Shown here one piece after another: positions 41,954 to 50,800 of a stretch of DNA of 64,000 nt. The position numbers and the translations under genes are program-made. Numbering within the stretch: position 1 is the stretch's first letter; every line of letters begins with the position of its first letter. The notes beneath the pieces were generated by a model. It saw only the letters and a program-made list of their open reading frames with translations. It had not been told where the DNA came from and did no database searches. This DNA comes from Lachnospiraceae bacterium KGMB03038 (lineage in GTDB: Bacteria; Bacillota; Clostridia; Lachnospirales; Lachnospiraceae), in the NCBI GenBank assembly GCA_007361935.1, contig CP041667.1, positions 248,001 to 312,000 on the forward strand. The letters run 5' to 3'.

Positions 41954-43672
41954 TTATTGGTAATATCCTGCGTAGATACCGCCTAAACGCAGCAGTTCTT
42001 CGTGGGTCCCCCGTTCCGCGATGCCATTATCCGCCACTACCAGGATCTCATCGGCATTCTGTATGGTAGACAGCCGGTGGGCAATGGTAATGGTGGTCCG
42101 GTCATGGGCCAGTACATCCAGGCTCTTCTGGATCCAGCGTTCACTTTCGTTGTCCAGGGCGCTGGTGGCCTCGTCTAAGATCAGGATCGGCGGATTCTTC
42201 AGGAACACACGGGCAATGGAAATGCGCTGTTTCTGTCCGCCGGACAAACGGGTTCCCCGCTCGCCTACATAGGTGTCATACCCTTCAGGCAGACTTTCGA
42301 TAAAGTCGTGGATGTTGGCCTTTTTAGCGGCGTCCATGATTTCTTCTTGGGAAGCGCCGGGCTTTCCGTAGGCGATATTTTCCCGGATGGTGCCGCAGAA
42401 GAGATAGACGTCCTGCTGAACGATGCCGATCTGGCCGCGGAGAGATTCCAGCGTCAGATCCCGCACGTCTTTTCCATCGATGGCCACCCGGCCTCCGGTC
42501 ACGTCATAGAATCTGGGAAGCAGATTGCAGATGGTAGTCTTGCCGGACCCGGAAGGTCCTACCAGAGCTACCGAACGGCCTGCTGGGATTTCAAACGAAA
42601 CATTTGAGAGTACAAGCGTATCGTCGTCTGAATAATGGAAGGAGACATTTTCATAGGAAACGGTTCCTTTCACGTCGGTGAGGGGCTTTGCATTCGGCGC
42701 GTTTTGGATCTGTGTCTCAGTTTCCATCACGTCCAGATAACGGCGGAATCCGGAGAGTCCTTTCTGCATCATTTCCATCAATTCTACCAGGATCTGGATA
42801 GGGCTGATGAAGATGCCGATATAGAGGGCGTACATGGACAGATCTACCACGTCCATCCGTCCCTGGGCGATCAGATATCCTCCGTATACCAAAGTCACCA
42901 GGTACATCATACCCTGGAAGAAGAGATTGCCTCCGGTAAAGGTTCCCATACACCGGTAGTTATCGTCCTTGGACTTTAAGAATCCCTGGTTGCTTTTGGC
43001 GAATTTCTCCCTTTCAACATCTTCGTTGGCAAAAGACTGTACCACGCGGATGCCGGCCAGGGTATCCTGAAGGCTGGCGTTGACGTCCCCGATCTTCCGG
43101 CGGTTATCCAGGAAGGTGGCCTGCATCCGTTTGTTCTGGCTGATGGAGAAGACCAGCATACAGAAGACTAGGATCAGCAAAGGAATGGCAAGCTGCCAGT
43201 TGATCAGAAACAGGAAGATAAAGGATCCCACGATCTTGATCAAGGAGATAAACAGGTTCTCAGGCCCATGGTGGGCGAACTCCGCAATGTCAAACAGGTC
43301 AGAGACCAGCTTGCTCATCATCTGACCGGAATTGTTCTGGTCATAGTAAGAGAAAGAAAGCTTTTCATAGTGGTCAAAAAGCTTTGCACGCATATCCCGC
43401 TCCATGTGGGCGCCCATCATATGTCCCTGATAGCTGATATAATACTTGCACAGGCTCTGAAGGACATACATGACAAAAAGCCCGATGCCGATGGGGAGAA
43501 GAGCGGAGATGATTTCCCCGGCGCTTCTGGTAAAAAGACCGTTGATGGCGCTGCGTAAGAATTGCGGGTATAAAAGATCTACTACGCTGATAAAAGTGGC
43601 GCAGAAAAGATCCAAGAAAAAAACACCTTTGTAGGGTTGGTAATATTGGATAAATTTTCTTAGTGTAGACAT
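41954..43672 (-). CDS. ABC exporter, single-gene half transporter
   Basis: A 572-residue MsbA/LmrA-type half transporter that should act as a homodimer. Six membrane helices lie in about 10-305; the NBD has Walker A GPSGSGKTT, signature LSGGQKQRI, Walker B ILILDEATSALD with catalytic Glu, and H-loop ITIAHRLSTI. All sites are intact, unlike the paired exporters in the window. I start at the ATG at 43672, which has AAGAGGAA upstream; a TTG 15 bases earlier is possible. Its leader begins with a very long hairpin. Confidence 0.93.
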   Translation of the reverse strand: MSTLRKFIQYYQPYKGVFFLDLFCATFISVVDLLYPQFLRSAINGLFTRSAGEIISALLPIGIGLFVMYVLQSLCKYYISYQGHMMGAHMERDMRAKLFDHYEKLSFSYYDQNNSGQMMSKLVSDLFDIAEFAHHGPENLFISLIKIVGSFIFLFLINWQLAIPLLILVFCMLVFSISQNKRMQATFLDNRRKIGDVNASLQDTLAGIRVVQSFANEDVEREKFAKSNQGFLKSKDDNYRCMGTFTGGNLFFQGMMYLVTLVYGGYLIAQGRMDVVDLSMYALYIGIFISPIQILVELMEMMQKGLSGFRRYLDVMETETQIQNAPNAKPLTDVKGTVSYENVSFHYSDDDTLVLSNVSFEIPAGRSVALVGPSGSGKTTICNLLPRFYDVTGGRVAIDGKDVRDLTLESLRGQIGIVQQDVYLFCGTIRENIAYGKPGASQEEIMDAAKKANIHDFIESLPEGYDTYVGERGTRLSGGQKQRISIARVFLKNPPILILDEATSALDNESERWIQKSLDVLAHDRTTITIAHRLSTIQNADEILVVADNGIAERGTHEELLRLGGIYAGYYQ

Positions 43673-43750
43673 AACATTCCTCTTCAAAAACTTCTTTTTC
43701 TATAAACCAGTCAAAAGCCGCCCTGCCAGGCGCCTTTTTCCTGTTTTTGC

Positions 43751-43805
43751 GGGTCTCAAGGTCCTGCATATTCATGCGGGCATGAAATGCAGGACTTTGA
43801 GACCC
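43751..43805 (-). promoter_or_regulatory. Long 5'-end hairpin in the ABC exporter leader
   Basis: Plus-strand arms 43751-43769 and 43787-43805 pair over 19 bp with one mismatch that is a wobble in RNA. After one unpaired A, TTCATG/CATGAA adds six pairs closed by a CGGG loop. It begins about 3 nt after the predicted transcription start. A second hairpin (about 43713-43738, 10-bp stem with one mismatch, then four T on the minus strand) follows, so the leader may be an attenuator. The gap 43673-43998 holds this leader and the divergent promoter. Confidence 0.65.
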
Positions 43806-43814
43806 TGGTATCAT

Positions 43815-43845
43815 ATTATAACATCATTGGGCCGGTAGTGGTCAA
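43815..43845 (-). promoter_or_regulatory. Promoter of the single ABC exporter gene
   Basis: On the minus strand TTGACC (43845-43840) and TATAAT (43820-43815) are 19 bases apart, a long spacer of the kind seen at MerR-type activated promoters. Confidence 0.55.
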
Positions 43846-43928
43846 CCTATTGTTGGAGGAAAGAGGAAGTTAAGGGTTTTTTGGCCTTTCATTATGCGTC
43901 CCAGTTATAGAAGCTTGCGAAATTGGCA

Positions 43929-43958
43929 TTGTACTTTTGAAAAAGGAGCTTTTACAAT
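43929..43958 (+). promoter_or_regulatory. TTGTAC-N18-TACAAT promoter for flavin reductase
   Basis: TTGTAC (43929-43934) and TACAAT (43953-43958) are 18 bases apart. The stretch from GCGAAATTGG onward closely matches the 41016 promoter. The spacer has a near-palindrome, AAAAGGAGCTTTT. Its -10 covers an ATG at 43957, arguing that translation starts later. Confidence 0.65.
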
Positions 43959-43998
43959 GGTATGTACAGAAAATGATCAAAGGAGGTTATTATTGATT

Positions 43999-44553
43999 AT
44001 GAGAAAAGACTTTGGAGCAAAACCGTTTTTATTCCCTCAGCCGGTCATGATCATTGGAACTTATGACGAGAATGGAAAAGCTAACGCCATGAACGCGGCG
44101 TGGGGAGGAATCGTAGGGGCAGACGAGATCATGATCGATCTGTCCAGCCATAAAACAACTGAAAATCTTATGGTGAACAAGGCTTTTACCGTCAGTGTGG
44201 CGGATGTGGAGCACATGACGGCTTGCGATTATGTGGGAATTGTTTCCGCGAACCAGGAAGAGCACAAGATGGAGAAGGCGGGATTTACTACTACAGAAAG
44301 CAACTTTGTCCATGCGCCGGTCATCAATGAGCTTCCGCTGACGCTGGAGTGTGAGCTGATCGACGTGATCGGAGGAACAAAATTCCTTGGAAAGATCAAG
44401 AATGTCAGCATTGACGAGAGTGTGCTGGGAGAAGATGGAGAACTGAGCCTTGAGAAATTCTCGCCCATCACTTACGACACCGTGCATTTCGGATATTACA
44501 GATTGGGCGAGAAAGTGGGAAATGCCTTTAAAGACGGAGCTGCCCTTAAGTAG
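43999..44553 (+). CDS. Flavin reductase-like FMN-binding protein
   Basis: A 184-residue protein of the flavin reductase/FMN-binding split-barrel family: FLFPQPVMIIGTYDENGKAN, MNAAWGGIVGADEIMIDL and SVADVEHMTACDYVGIVS. It likely reduces free flavin or uses FMN to reduce small electrophiles. The ATG at 43999 has AAAGGAGG twelve bases upstream. An earlier open extension from 43894 overlaps the promoter and is rejected. Confidence 0.88.
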   Translation: MRKDFGAKPFLFPQPVMIIGTYDENGKANAMNAAWGGIVGADEIMIDLSSHKTTENLMVNKAFTVSVADVEHMTACDYVGIVSANQEEHKMEKAGFTTTESNFVHAPVINELPLTLECELIDVIGGTKFLGKIKNVSIDESVLGEDGELSLEKFSPITYDTVHFGYYRLGEKVGNAFKDGAALK

Positions 44554-44602
44554 AGCGGCATTGACGAAAAGAATATTTGTCTGATAAACTATAACTAGAC
44601 AG

Positions 44603-44628
44603 CAGGGTCAAAAATTTTTTTGACCCTG
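44603..44628. terminator. Hairpin between flavin reductase and ferredoxin-type reductase genes
   Basis: CAGGGTCAAAAA (44603-44614) is the inverted complement of TTTTTGACCCTG (44617-44628), separated by two T. The T-rich right side makes it a likely terminator for the upstream gene. Confidence 0.7.
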
Positions 44629-44670
44629 ATATTTTATCTGGAAGACTTATATAACAGGGAGGGAACTATA

Positions 44671-45819
44671 TTGAGATATCGTGAGTTGGGGAACACAGGT
44701 TTAAAAGTCAGTGAGATCGGACTTGGCTGCGAGGGATTCGCGGAAGACAACTGCCAGGGAGCAAAACGGCTCTTAGACGAGGCAGAACGGCGGGGAGTGA
44801 ATTATTTTGACCTTTATACATCGAACCCTCAGGTCCGGACGGCCATTGGGGAGGCCATGAAGGGAAGAAGGCAGAAGTTCATCATCCAGTCTCATGTCTG
44901 TTCCGTTTGGAAAGACGGCCAGTATAAAAGGAGCCGTCAGATCGATGAAGTGAAAGAGGGAATGGAAGAAATGCTCTCCCTGCTTCAGACGGACTATATC
45001 GATGTGGGAATGATCCATTATGTGGATTCCATGAAAGACTGGAAAACGGTGTCGGAAGGCCCCGTCCTTGCTTATGTGAAAGAGCTGAAAGAAAAAGGCG
45101 TGATTCATCACATCGGGCTTTCCAGCCACAACCCGGAAGTGGCGCTGGAGGCGGTGAGAAGCGGAGACGTTGAAGTGCTGATGTTCAGCGTAAATCCCTG
45201 CTATGACCTTCAGCCGGCCAGCGAGGATGTGAATGAACTGTGGGCGGATGAAAATTATGAAAAGCCTCTGGTGAATATGGATCCCCAGAGGCAGGAACTT
45301 TATGAGACCTGTCAGCGGCTTGGTGTAGGCGTAACGGTCATGAAAGCCTTCGGAGGAGGAGATCTTCTGGATGCGTCTATGTCCCCTGCCGGTAAGGCCC
45401 TGACAGTCGGCCAGTGCCTGCATTACGCGCTGACCCGCCCGGCGGTGGCTACGGTTCTTGCGGGCGCTCACAGTGTGGAAGAATTTCAGAGAAGTCTGGC
45501 CTATGAGGAAGCCTCAGAGGAAGAGAAGGATTATGCTCCCGCTTTTGCCTCTTTTCCAAATATCAGTTGGGAAGGTCATTGTATGTACTGCAGTCACTGC
45601 GCGCCTTGCCCCAAGAAGATTGACGTGGCTTCTGTGACGAAGTTCCTGAATCTGGCGAAAGCCCAGGGGAATGTGCCGGAGACGGTGCGGGAACACTATG
45701 AAGTGCTGCCTCACCATGCCGGAGAATGTATCCAGTGCGGAGCCTGTGAGACCCGCTGTCCATTTGGAGTCTCCATCATCGAGAATATGAAGCAGGCGGC
45801 AGAAATTTTTGGAAAATAA
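44671..45819 (+). CDS. Aldo/keto reductase with C-terminal [4Fe-4S] ferredoxin domain
   Basis: A 382-residue protein. The AKR barrel (about 1-280) begins RYRELGNTGLKVSEIGLG and has LLQTDYIDVGMIHYVD. The C-terminal part has CMYCSHCAPCPKKIDV and later CIQCGACETRCPFGVSI, two cysteine clusters fitting iron-sulfur binding, so it may take electrons from ferredoxin as well as NAD(P)H. It starts at a TTG with AGGGAGGG eight bases upstream; the longer frame from 44620 runs into the terminator hairpin. It is followed by a bidirectional terminator. Confidence 0.9.
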   Translation: MRYRELGNTGLKVSEIGLGCEGFAEDNCQGAKRLLDEAERRGVNYFDLYTSNPQVRTAIGEAMKGRRQKFIIQSHVCSVWKDGQYKRSRQIDEVKEGMEEMLSLLQTDYIDVGMIHYVDSMKDWKTVSEGPVLAYVKELKEKGVIHHIGLSSHNPEVALEAVRSGDVEVLMFSVNPCYDLQPASEDVNELWADENYEKPLVNMDPQRQELYETCQRLGVGVTVMKAFGGGDLLDASMSPAGKALTVGQCLHYALTRPAVATVLAGAHSVEEFQRSLAYEEASEEEKDYAPAFASFPNISWEGHCMYCSHCAPCPKKIDVASVTKFLNLAKAQGNVPETVREHYEVLPHHAGECIQCGACETRCPFGVSIIENMKQAAEIFGK

Positions 45820-45824
45820 AAATT

Positions 45825-45853
45825 AGGCACAAGGGGCGGTTCCCCTTGTGCCT
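45825..45853. terminator. Bidirectional terminator between convergent reductase genes
   Basis: A perfect 12-bp stem, AGGCACAAGGGG (45825-45836) and CCCCTTGTGCCT (45842-45853), has a 5-nt loop with A-rich left and T-rich right flanks. Confidence 0.93.
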
Positions 45854-45876
45854 GATTTTATATTATCCTTGCGGAA

Positions 45877-46725
45877 TTAGTCGTGGATCTTCATCTGGTG
45901 CAGCATTTTTACGAAGCCTGGATCAGAGTGGTCTACGATCTCGCTGTGCCCTAAGTCTAACTTGGCGATTTCAGCCATATCGTCTTCGGACAAGGTGAAA
46001 TCCCATACGTCAAAATTCTGCTCCATCCGGTCTTTGTGGACAGATTTAGGAATTACAACGACGCCTCTTTGGATATTCCAGCGCAGCGCTGCCTGCGCGG
46101 CGCTCTTTCCGTATTTTTCCCCGATCTTGGACAGAACCGGATGGGTGAAGATTCCGTGATTCCCTTCTGCGAATGGTCCCCAGGCTTCCGGAACAATACC
46201 ATATTCCCTCATAAGGGCCAGAGCGTTTTCCTGCTGGAAGAATGGATGCAGCTCCACCTGATTAACGGCCGGGATCACGTCTACGGTCTCGCAGAGATCA
46301 GCCAAGCGGTTAGGATAGAAATTGCATACACCGATGGCGCGTAACTTTCCTTCTTTATAGAGTTCTTCCATTGCGCGGTAAGCGCCGATGTAGTCGCCCA
46401 TTGGCTGGTGAATCAGATACAGATCGATATAATCAAGGCCCAGTTTGTCAAGAGAAGTCTGTACCGCTTTTTTCGCTGCTTCATAACTTGCATCCTGTAC
46501 CCAGAGCTTGGTGGTGATAAAAAGTTCTTCCCTTGGTACGCCGCATTTTTTGATGGCTGCGCCAACCGCCTCCTCATTCATATAGGCGGCGGTGTCGATC
46601 AGACGATAACCGCTGCTTATGGCATCCAGGACGGCGTTTTCACACTGGGCCGGATCGGGCACCTGAAATACACCAAAACCTTCCAACGGCATCTGGATTC
46701 CATTATTTAAAGTTGCATATTCCAT
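45877..46725 (-). CDS. Aldo/keto reductase (AKR5-like), second copy
   Basis: A 282-residue paralogue of the 41071 enzyme. Tetrad residues are in LIDTAAYMNEEAVG, FITTKLWVQD and YLIHQPMGDY; the cofactor end is VIPKSVHKDRMEQNF. AAGGAGG precedes the ATG. It is divergent from a LysR regulator, the standard layout for an activator and its target, and has the TTGTAC-type promoter. Confidence 0.93.
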   Translation of the reverse strand: MEYATLNNGIQMPLEGFGVFQVPDPAQCENAVLDAISSGYRLIDTAAYMNEEAVGAAIKKCGVPREELFITTKLWVQDASYEAAKKAVQTSLDKLGLDYIDLYLIHQPMGDYIGAYRAMEELYKEGKLRAIGVCNFYPNRLADLCETVDVIPAVNQVELHPFFQQENALALMREYGIVPEAWGPFAEGNHGIFTHPVLSKIGEKYGKSAAQAALRWNIQRGVVVIPKSVHKDRMEQNFDVWDFTLSEDDMAEIAKLDLGHSEIVDHSDPGFVKMLHQMKIHD

Positions 46726-46769
46726 GATAAAAACCTCCTTAAAATGTTTTCTTTCTTGATCTTGATTCG

Positions 46770-46799
46770 ATTATAGTTGGAGGAAAGAAAAAAGTACAA
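46770..46799 (-). promoter_or_regulatory. TTGTAC-N18-TATAAT promoter for aldo/keto reductase
   Basis: On the minus strand TTGTAC (46799-46794) and TATAAT (46775-46770) are 18 bases apart. The divergent LysR gene has a TATAAT at 46819-46824 whose -35 region would overlap this -35, so both promoters can be controlled by one site. Confidence 0.65.
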
Positions 46800-46894
46800 T
46801 ATGGATTTAGAAATGTGCTATAATCAAAAGTAATACTGATGGGTTTGAACGATGGTTTTAGATTAAATAAATCGAAAGATTAAAGGAGTAAGTT

Positions 46895-47773
46895 ATGATT
46901 GAAATCTATCTTTTGGAACAATTGGTCGCTTTTGAAGAGTACGGCACTTTGTCTGCCGCATCGGAACAGCTGCATTTATCGCAGCCCGCCCTGACCCGCT
47001 CTATGCGGAAGCTGGAAGAAGTGATAGGGGTTCCGTTATTTGAAAGGACTAAGAACCGGATCGCGCTAAATGAAAATGGAAGGCTGACGGCTCAGTACGC
47101 GCAGAAGATCCTGGAACAAGAGCGGGATATGGTGGAACGGGTCAGACTTCTGGACCGGAGCAGGAGAACGATCACTCTGGGCTCCTGCGCGCCGGTCCCC
47201 ATCGCGGATCTGGTTCCGGTGCTCTCCCGCTGCTACACAGGGATGACCATTGCATCAGAGATCCGGAACTGGGATGAGGAATTGCTGGACGGCCTCGATA
47301 AAGGCAGGTATCAGATGGCGGTCCTCCATGAAGAGCCAAAAGAAGAAGGAGTGTACGCCTTTCCCTACCGGAAGGAAACCCTGTCTCTTGTTGTGCCATA
47401 TACCCATCCGCTGGCAGAACGGGAGGAAGTTACCTTAAAAGACATTGACGGGCAGAACCTGCTTCTGTACACAGAGATCGGATTCTGGTATGAAATGTGC
47501 CGGGAGAAACTGCCAAACGCTCATTTCCTCCTGATGAATGAGTATGACGCTTTTGGAGAAGTGGCGGGAACAGGCGCCTTCCCATCGTTCGCCTCAGATA
47601 TCATGGCTGGAAGGAGCGGGAATATGGAGGGGAAGAAGCTGATCCCTATCCGGGATCCATCGGCGGAGACCACCTACTACTGCGTGTGCAGACAGGAAGA
47701 ACGGGAGCGGTACCGGAAATTCTACCGGATGCTGGAGCAGATCAACTGGCAAAAGCAAGAAGTAAAATTTTAA
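46895..47773 (+). CDS. LysR-family transcriptional regulator
   Basis: A 292-residue LysR protein with HTH at 1-60 (YGTLSAASEQLHLSQPALTRSMRKLEEVIG) and an effector-binding domain from about 88 (TITLGSCAPVPIADLVPVL). AAAGGAGTAAGTT precedes the ATG. Its divergent neighbour is an aldo/keto reductase, the probable target. It is also a candidate for controlling the other promoters of the TTGTAC type, though that is inference. Confidence 0.93.
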   Translation: MIEIYLLEQLVAFEEYGTLSAASEQLHLSQPALTRSMRKLEEVIGVPLFERTKNRIALNENGRLTAQYAQKILEQERDMVERVRLLDRSRRTITLGSCAPVPIADLVPVLSRCYTGMTIASEIRNWDEELLDGLDKGRYQMAVLHEEPKEEGVYAFPYRKETLSLVVPYTHPLAEREEVTLKDIDGQNLLLYTEIGFWYEMCREKLPNAHFLLMNEYDAFGEVAGTGAFPSFASDIMAGRSGNMEGKKLIPIRDPSAETTYYCVCRQEERERYRKFYRMLEQINWQKQEVKF

Positions 47774-47870
47774 AGAAATCATTAGAGAGAACGGAAAGAT
47801 AGTGCTATAATAGAAACCGGTTAGATTTGTTTAACAGAAAGCTGCAAAAGAGAGCGAGGAATAGAAAACG

Positions 47871-50800
47871 ATGAGACGAGAGAAAAGTATCCTGGATGTG
47901 GGGATCGATGTGGGGAGTACTACCACCAAGATCGCTGCTATGGATTCGGGGACACAAAAGATTTTATATTCCGAGTACAGACGCCATCACGCGGACCAGA
48001 TCAAAAGCGTCTCTGACGCGCTTAGAAAATTGGGAGAGCGTTTCCCGGACAGCAGGATTTATCTTGCTCTGACAGGATCTGGAGCGAAGAATCTGGCGGA
48101 TGAGCTGAAGGTCTCTTATATACAGGAGGTTGTGGCCAACTCCATCGCCCTCCAGACAAGATACGAGAACGTAGGAACGGCGATCGAGCTTGGCGGCCAG
48201 GACGCGAAGATTATTTTCTTTCGGGAAAATGAGACGACCCATCAGCTTGAGGCATCGGACATGCGGATGAATGGAAGCTGCGCGGGGGGAACAGGAGCGT
48301 TTATCGACGAGATCGCTTCGATCTTAAATGTACCGATCGAGCAGTTTAACGAAATGGCGGGGAAGGGGGATACCGTCTATGTTGTGTCAGGGCGCTGCGG
48401 CGTATACGCTAAGACAGATATACAGCCGCTTCTGAATCAGGGAGTATCTAAAGAAAATCTGGCCCTGTCCGCCTTTCATGCCATTGCGAAACAGACCATC
48501 GGAGGACTGGCCCAGGGGCTGGATATCAAAAGCCCGGTAGTCTTTGAGGGAGGCCCGCTGACCTTTAATCCGGTCTTGATCCAAGTGTTCGCCAGCCGCC
48601 TGGGGCTGACAAAAAAGGAGATCTTGATCCCGGAACGCCCGGAACTTATGATGGCTTGGGGGGCCGCTCTATCGCTAAAGAAATTAAAAGGGCGGCAGGA
48701 GCGGCCGCGAAAGCCGGAACGGCTGGCGGAGGATCTGGATTGGATCAAAGAGGAGGAAAAAAGCGGAAAGCAGGGAACGCCATTCTTCCGATCAGGAGAA
48801 GAGCGGGAAGAGTTTGAGAAGCGGCACGCCCTGCCGGATTGGAAACCATATCAGCCCAAGGCGGGAGAGACGGTACGGGCCTATCTTGGTATTGATTCCG
48901 GGAGCACAACTACAAAATTCGTATTGATGGATGAAACAGAACAGCTTTTGGACACCTTTTACGCGCCTAATGAGGGGGATCCTCTTGCCGTAGCCAAGAG
49001 AGCCCTTCTTGCTATGCGGGATAAGTACCGCGGCGCGGGAGCTGATCTGGAGATCCTGGGGGCGGGTACCACCGGATACGGCGAACAGCTTTTTGCCAGG
49101 GCATTTTCCGCGGAGTGCCATGTGGTAGAGACGGTAGCTCACGCAAAGGCGGCGCTGAAATATTATCCGGGAGCTACCTTTCTTCTGGATATTGGCGGCC
49201 AGGACATGAAAGCGGTCTGGCTGAAAGACGGGATAATCACCAATATTGTGGTCAATGAGGCCTGCTCTTCCGGCTGCGGATCGTTCTTGGAGAATTTCGC
49301 CTCTACATTGCACATCCCGGTGGAGAAGATCGCGCAGGCGGCTTTCAAATCAGAGGATCCGGCCGTCTTAGGCAGCCGCTGCACGATTTTTATGAACAGC
49401 AGTATTGTGACGGAGCAGAGAAACGGAAAGCTGCCGGGAGATATTATGGCGGGCCTATGCCGATCGATCATTGAAAATGTGTTTACCAAAGTCATCCGGA
49501 CTTCCAATCTGGACAGCCTGGGAGATAAGATCGTAGTCCAGGGAGGGACTTTCCAGAATGACGCGGTATTAAGAGCGCTGGAGCAGTATACGGGAAGAAA
49601 GGTGATCCGGGCGCCGTATCCCGGCGTTATGGGAGCCATAGGCGCGGCGCTCCTGACCAAAGAACGGATGCAGGATGGGCAGAGGACGTTCATTGGATTA
49701 GAGAACCTGGAGGCATTCACGTATACCCAGCAGGCGGATGAACCCTGCCCCTTCTGCGGGAATCACTGCAGACGCAGCATTATCCGGTTCTCAAACGGGA
49801 ATTCCTGGGTGACGAATAACCGGTGTGAGAAGGGAGAGATCGTGGGAGATCCCAAAGATGAGACGGTCCAGTCCCGGTTGAGGGACAAGCAGCAGGAAAA
49901 GGAGAAGACGCCGGATCTGTTTGGGCTTCGCCGGAAACTTCTGTTCCAGGATTACCCATATCCAGAACCGAGGACTGAGAGAAATACGACCATCGGAATT
50001 CCAAGAGTGCTGTTCTTCTGGGATAGTATGCCCTTTTGGACTACATTTTTCAAAGTGTTGGGCTTCGGGGTATGTTTGTCAAAACCCAGCACTCGGAAAA
50101 TGTACGAGAGCGGTCTGCGGTCTGTGACTTCGGATACTGTATGTTTTCCGGCTAAATTAGTCCACGGACATATGCGGAATCTGGTGAAACAGAAAGCAGA
50201 CCTAATCTTTTTCCCCTCCATCAGTACGGTGGCGCCGGAAAATCAGGAAAAGACCAGCGAGTCTATGTGCGCGGTGGTCAAGGGATATCCGCTGGTCATC
50301 CGCAATTCAGACAATCCCAAGACAGAGTGGGGAATCCCTTTGGAGACGCCTTTGTTCTTCTGGAATACCAAGGAAGACCGCAAGGATCAGTTGATCTCTT
50401 ATATGGAAGAAAGATTCCAGGTACCGAGAGAGGAGACGAAGAGGGCAGTCCGAGCGGCAGAAGCGGCTATGGCAAGCTTCCGCAGGCAGATGGAAGAAGC
50501 GGGGGCCAAGGTTTTGGAAGAGGCGGAGCGAGAAGGGAAATACGCGGTGGTGCTGGCGGCCAGGCCCTATCAGACGGATTCCCTGGTGAACCACGATCTG
50601 CCTTCCTTCTTTACAGACCTTGGGATTCCCGTGCTGACGGCAGATTCACTGCCAAAACTCAGTGAAGTGGAATTGAAAAGGAGCAGGCTGGACATTGTAA
50701 ATAATTACCACGCCCGGATGCTGTCTTCCGCAATCCTGGCAGCCCAGGATCCAAGGCTGGAATATGTCCAGATCGTAAGCTTTGGCTGTGGTCACGATGC

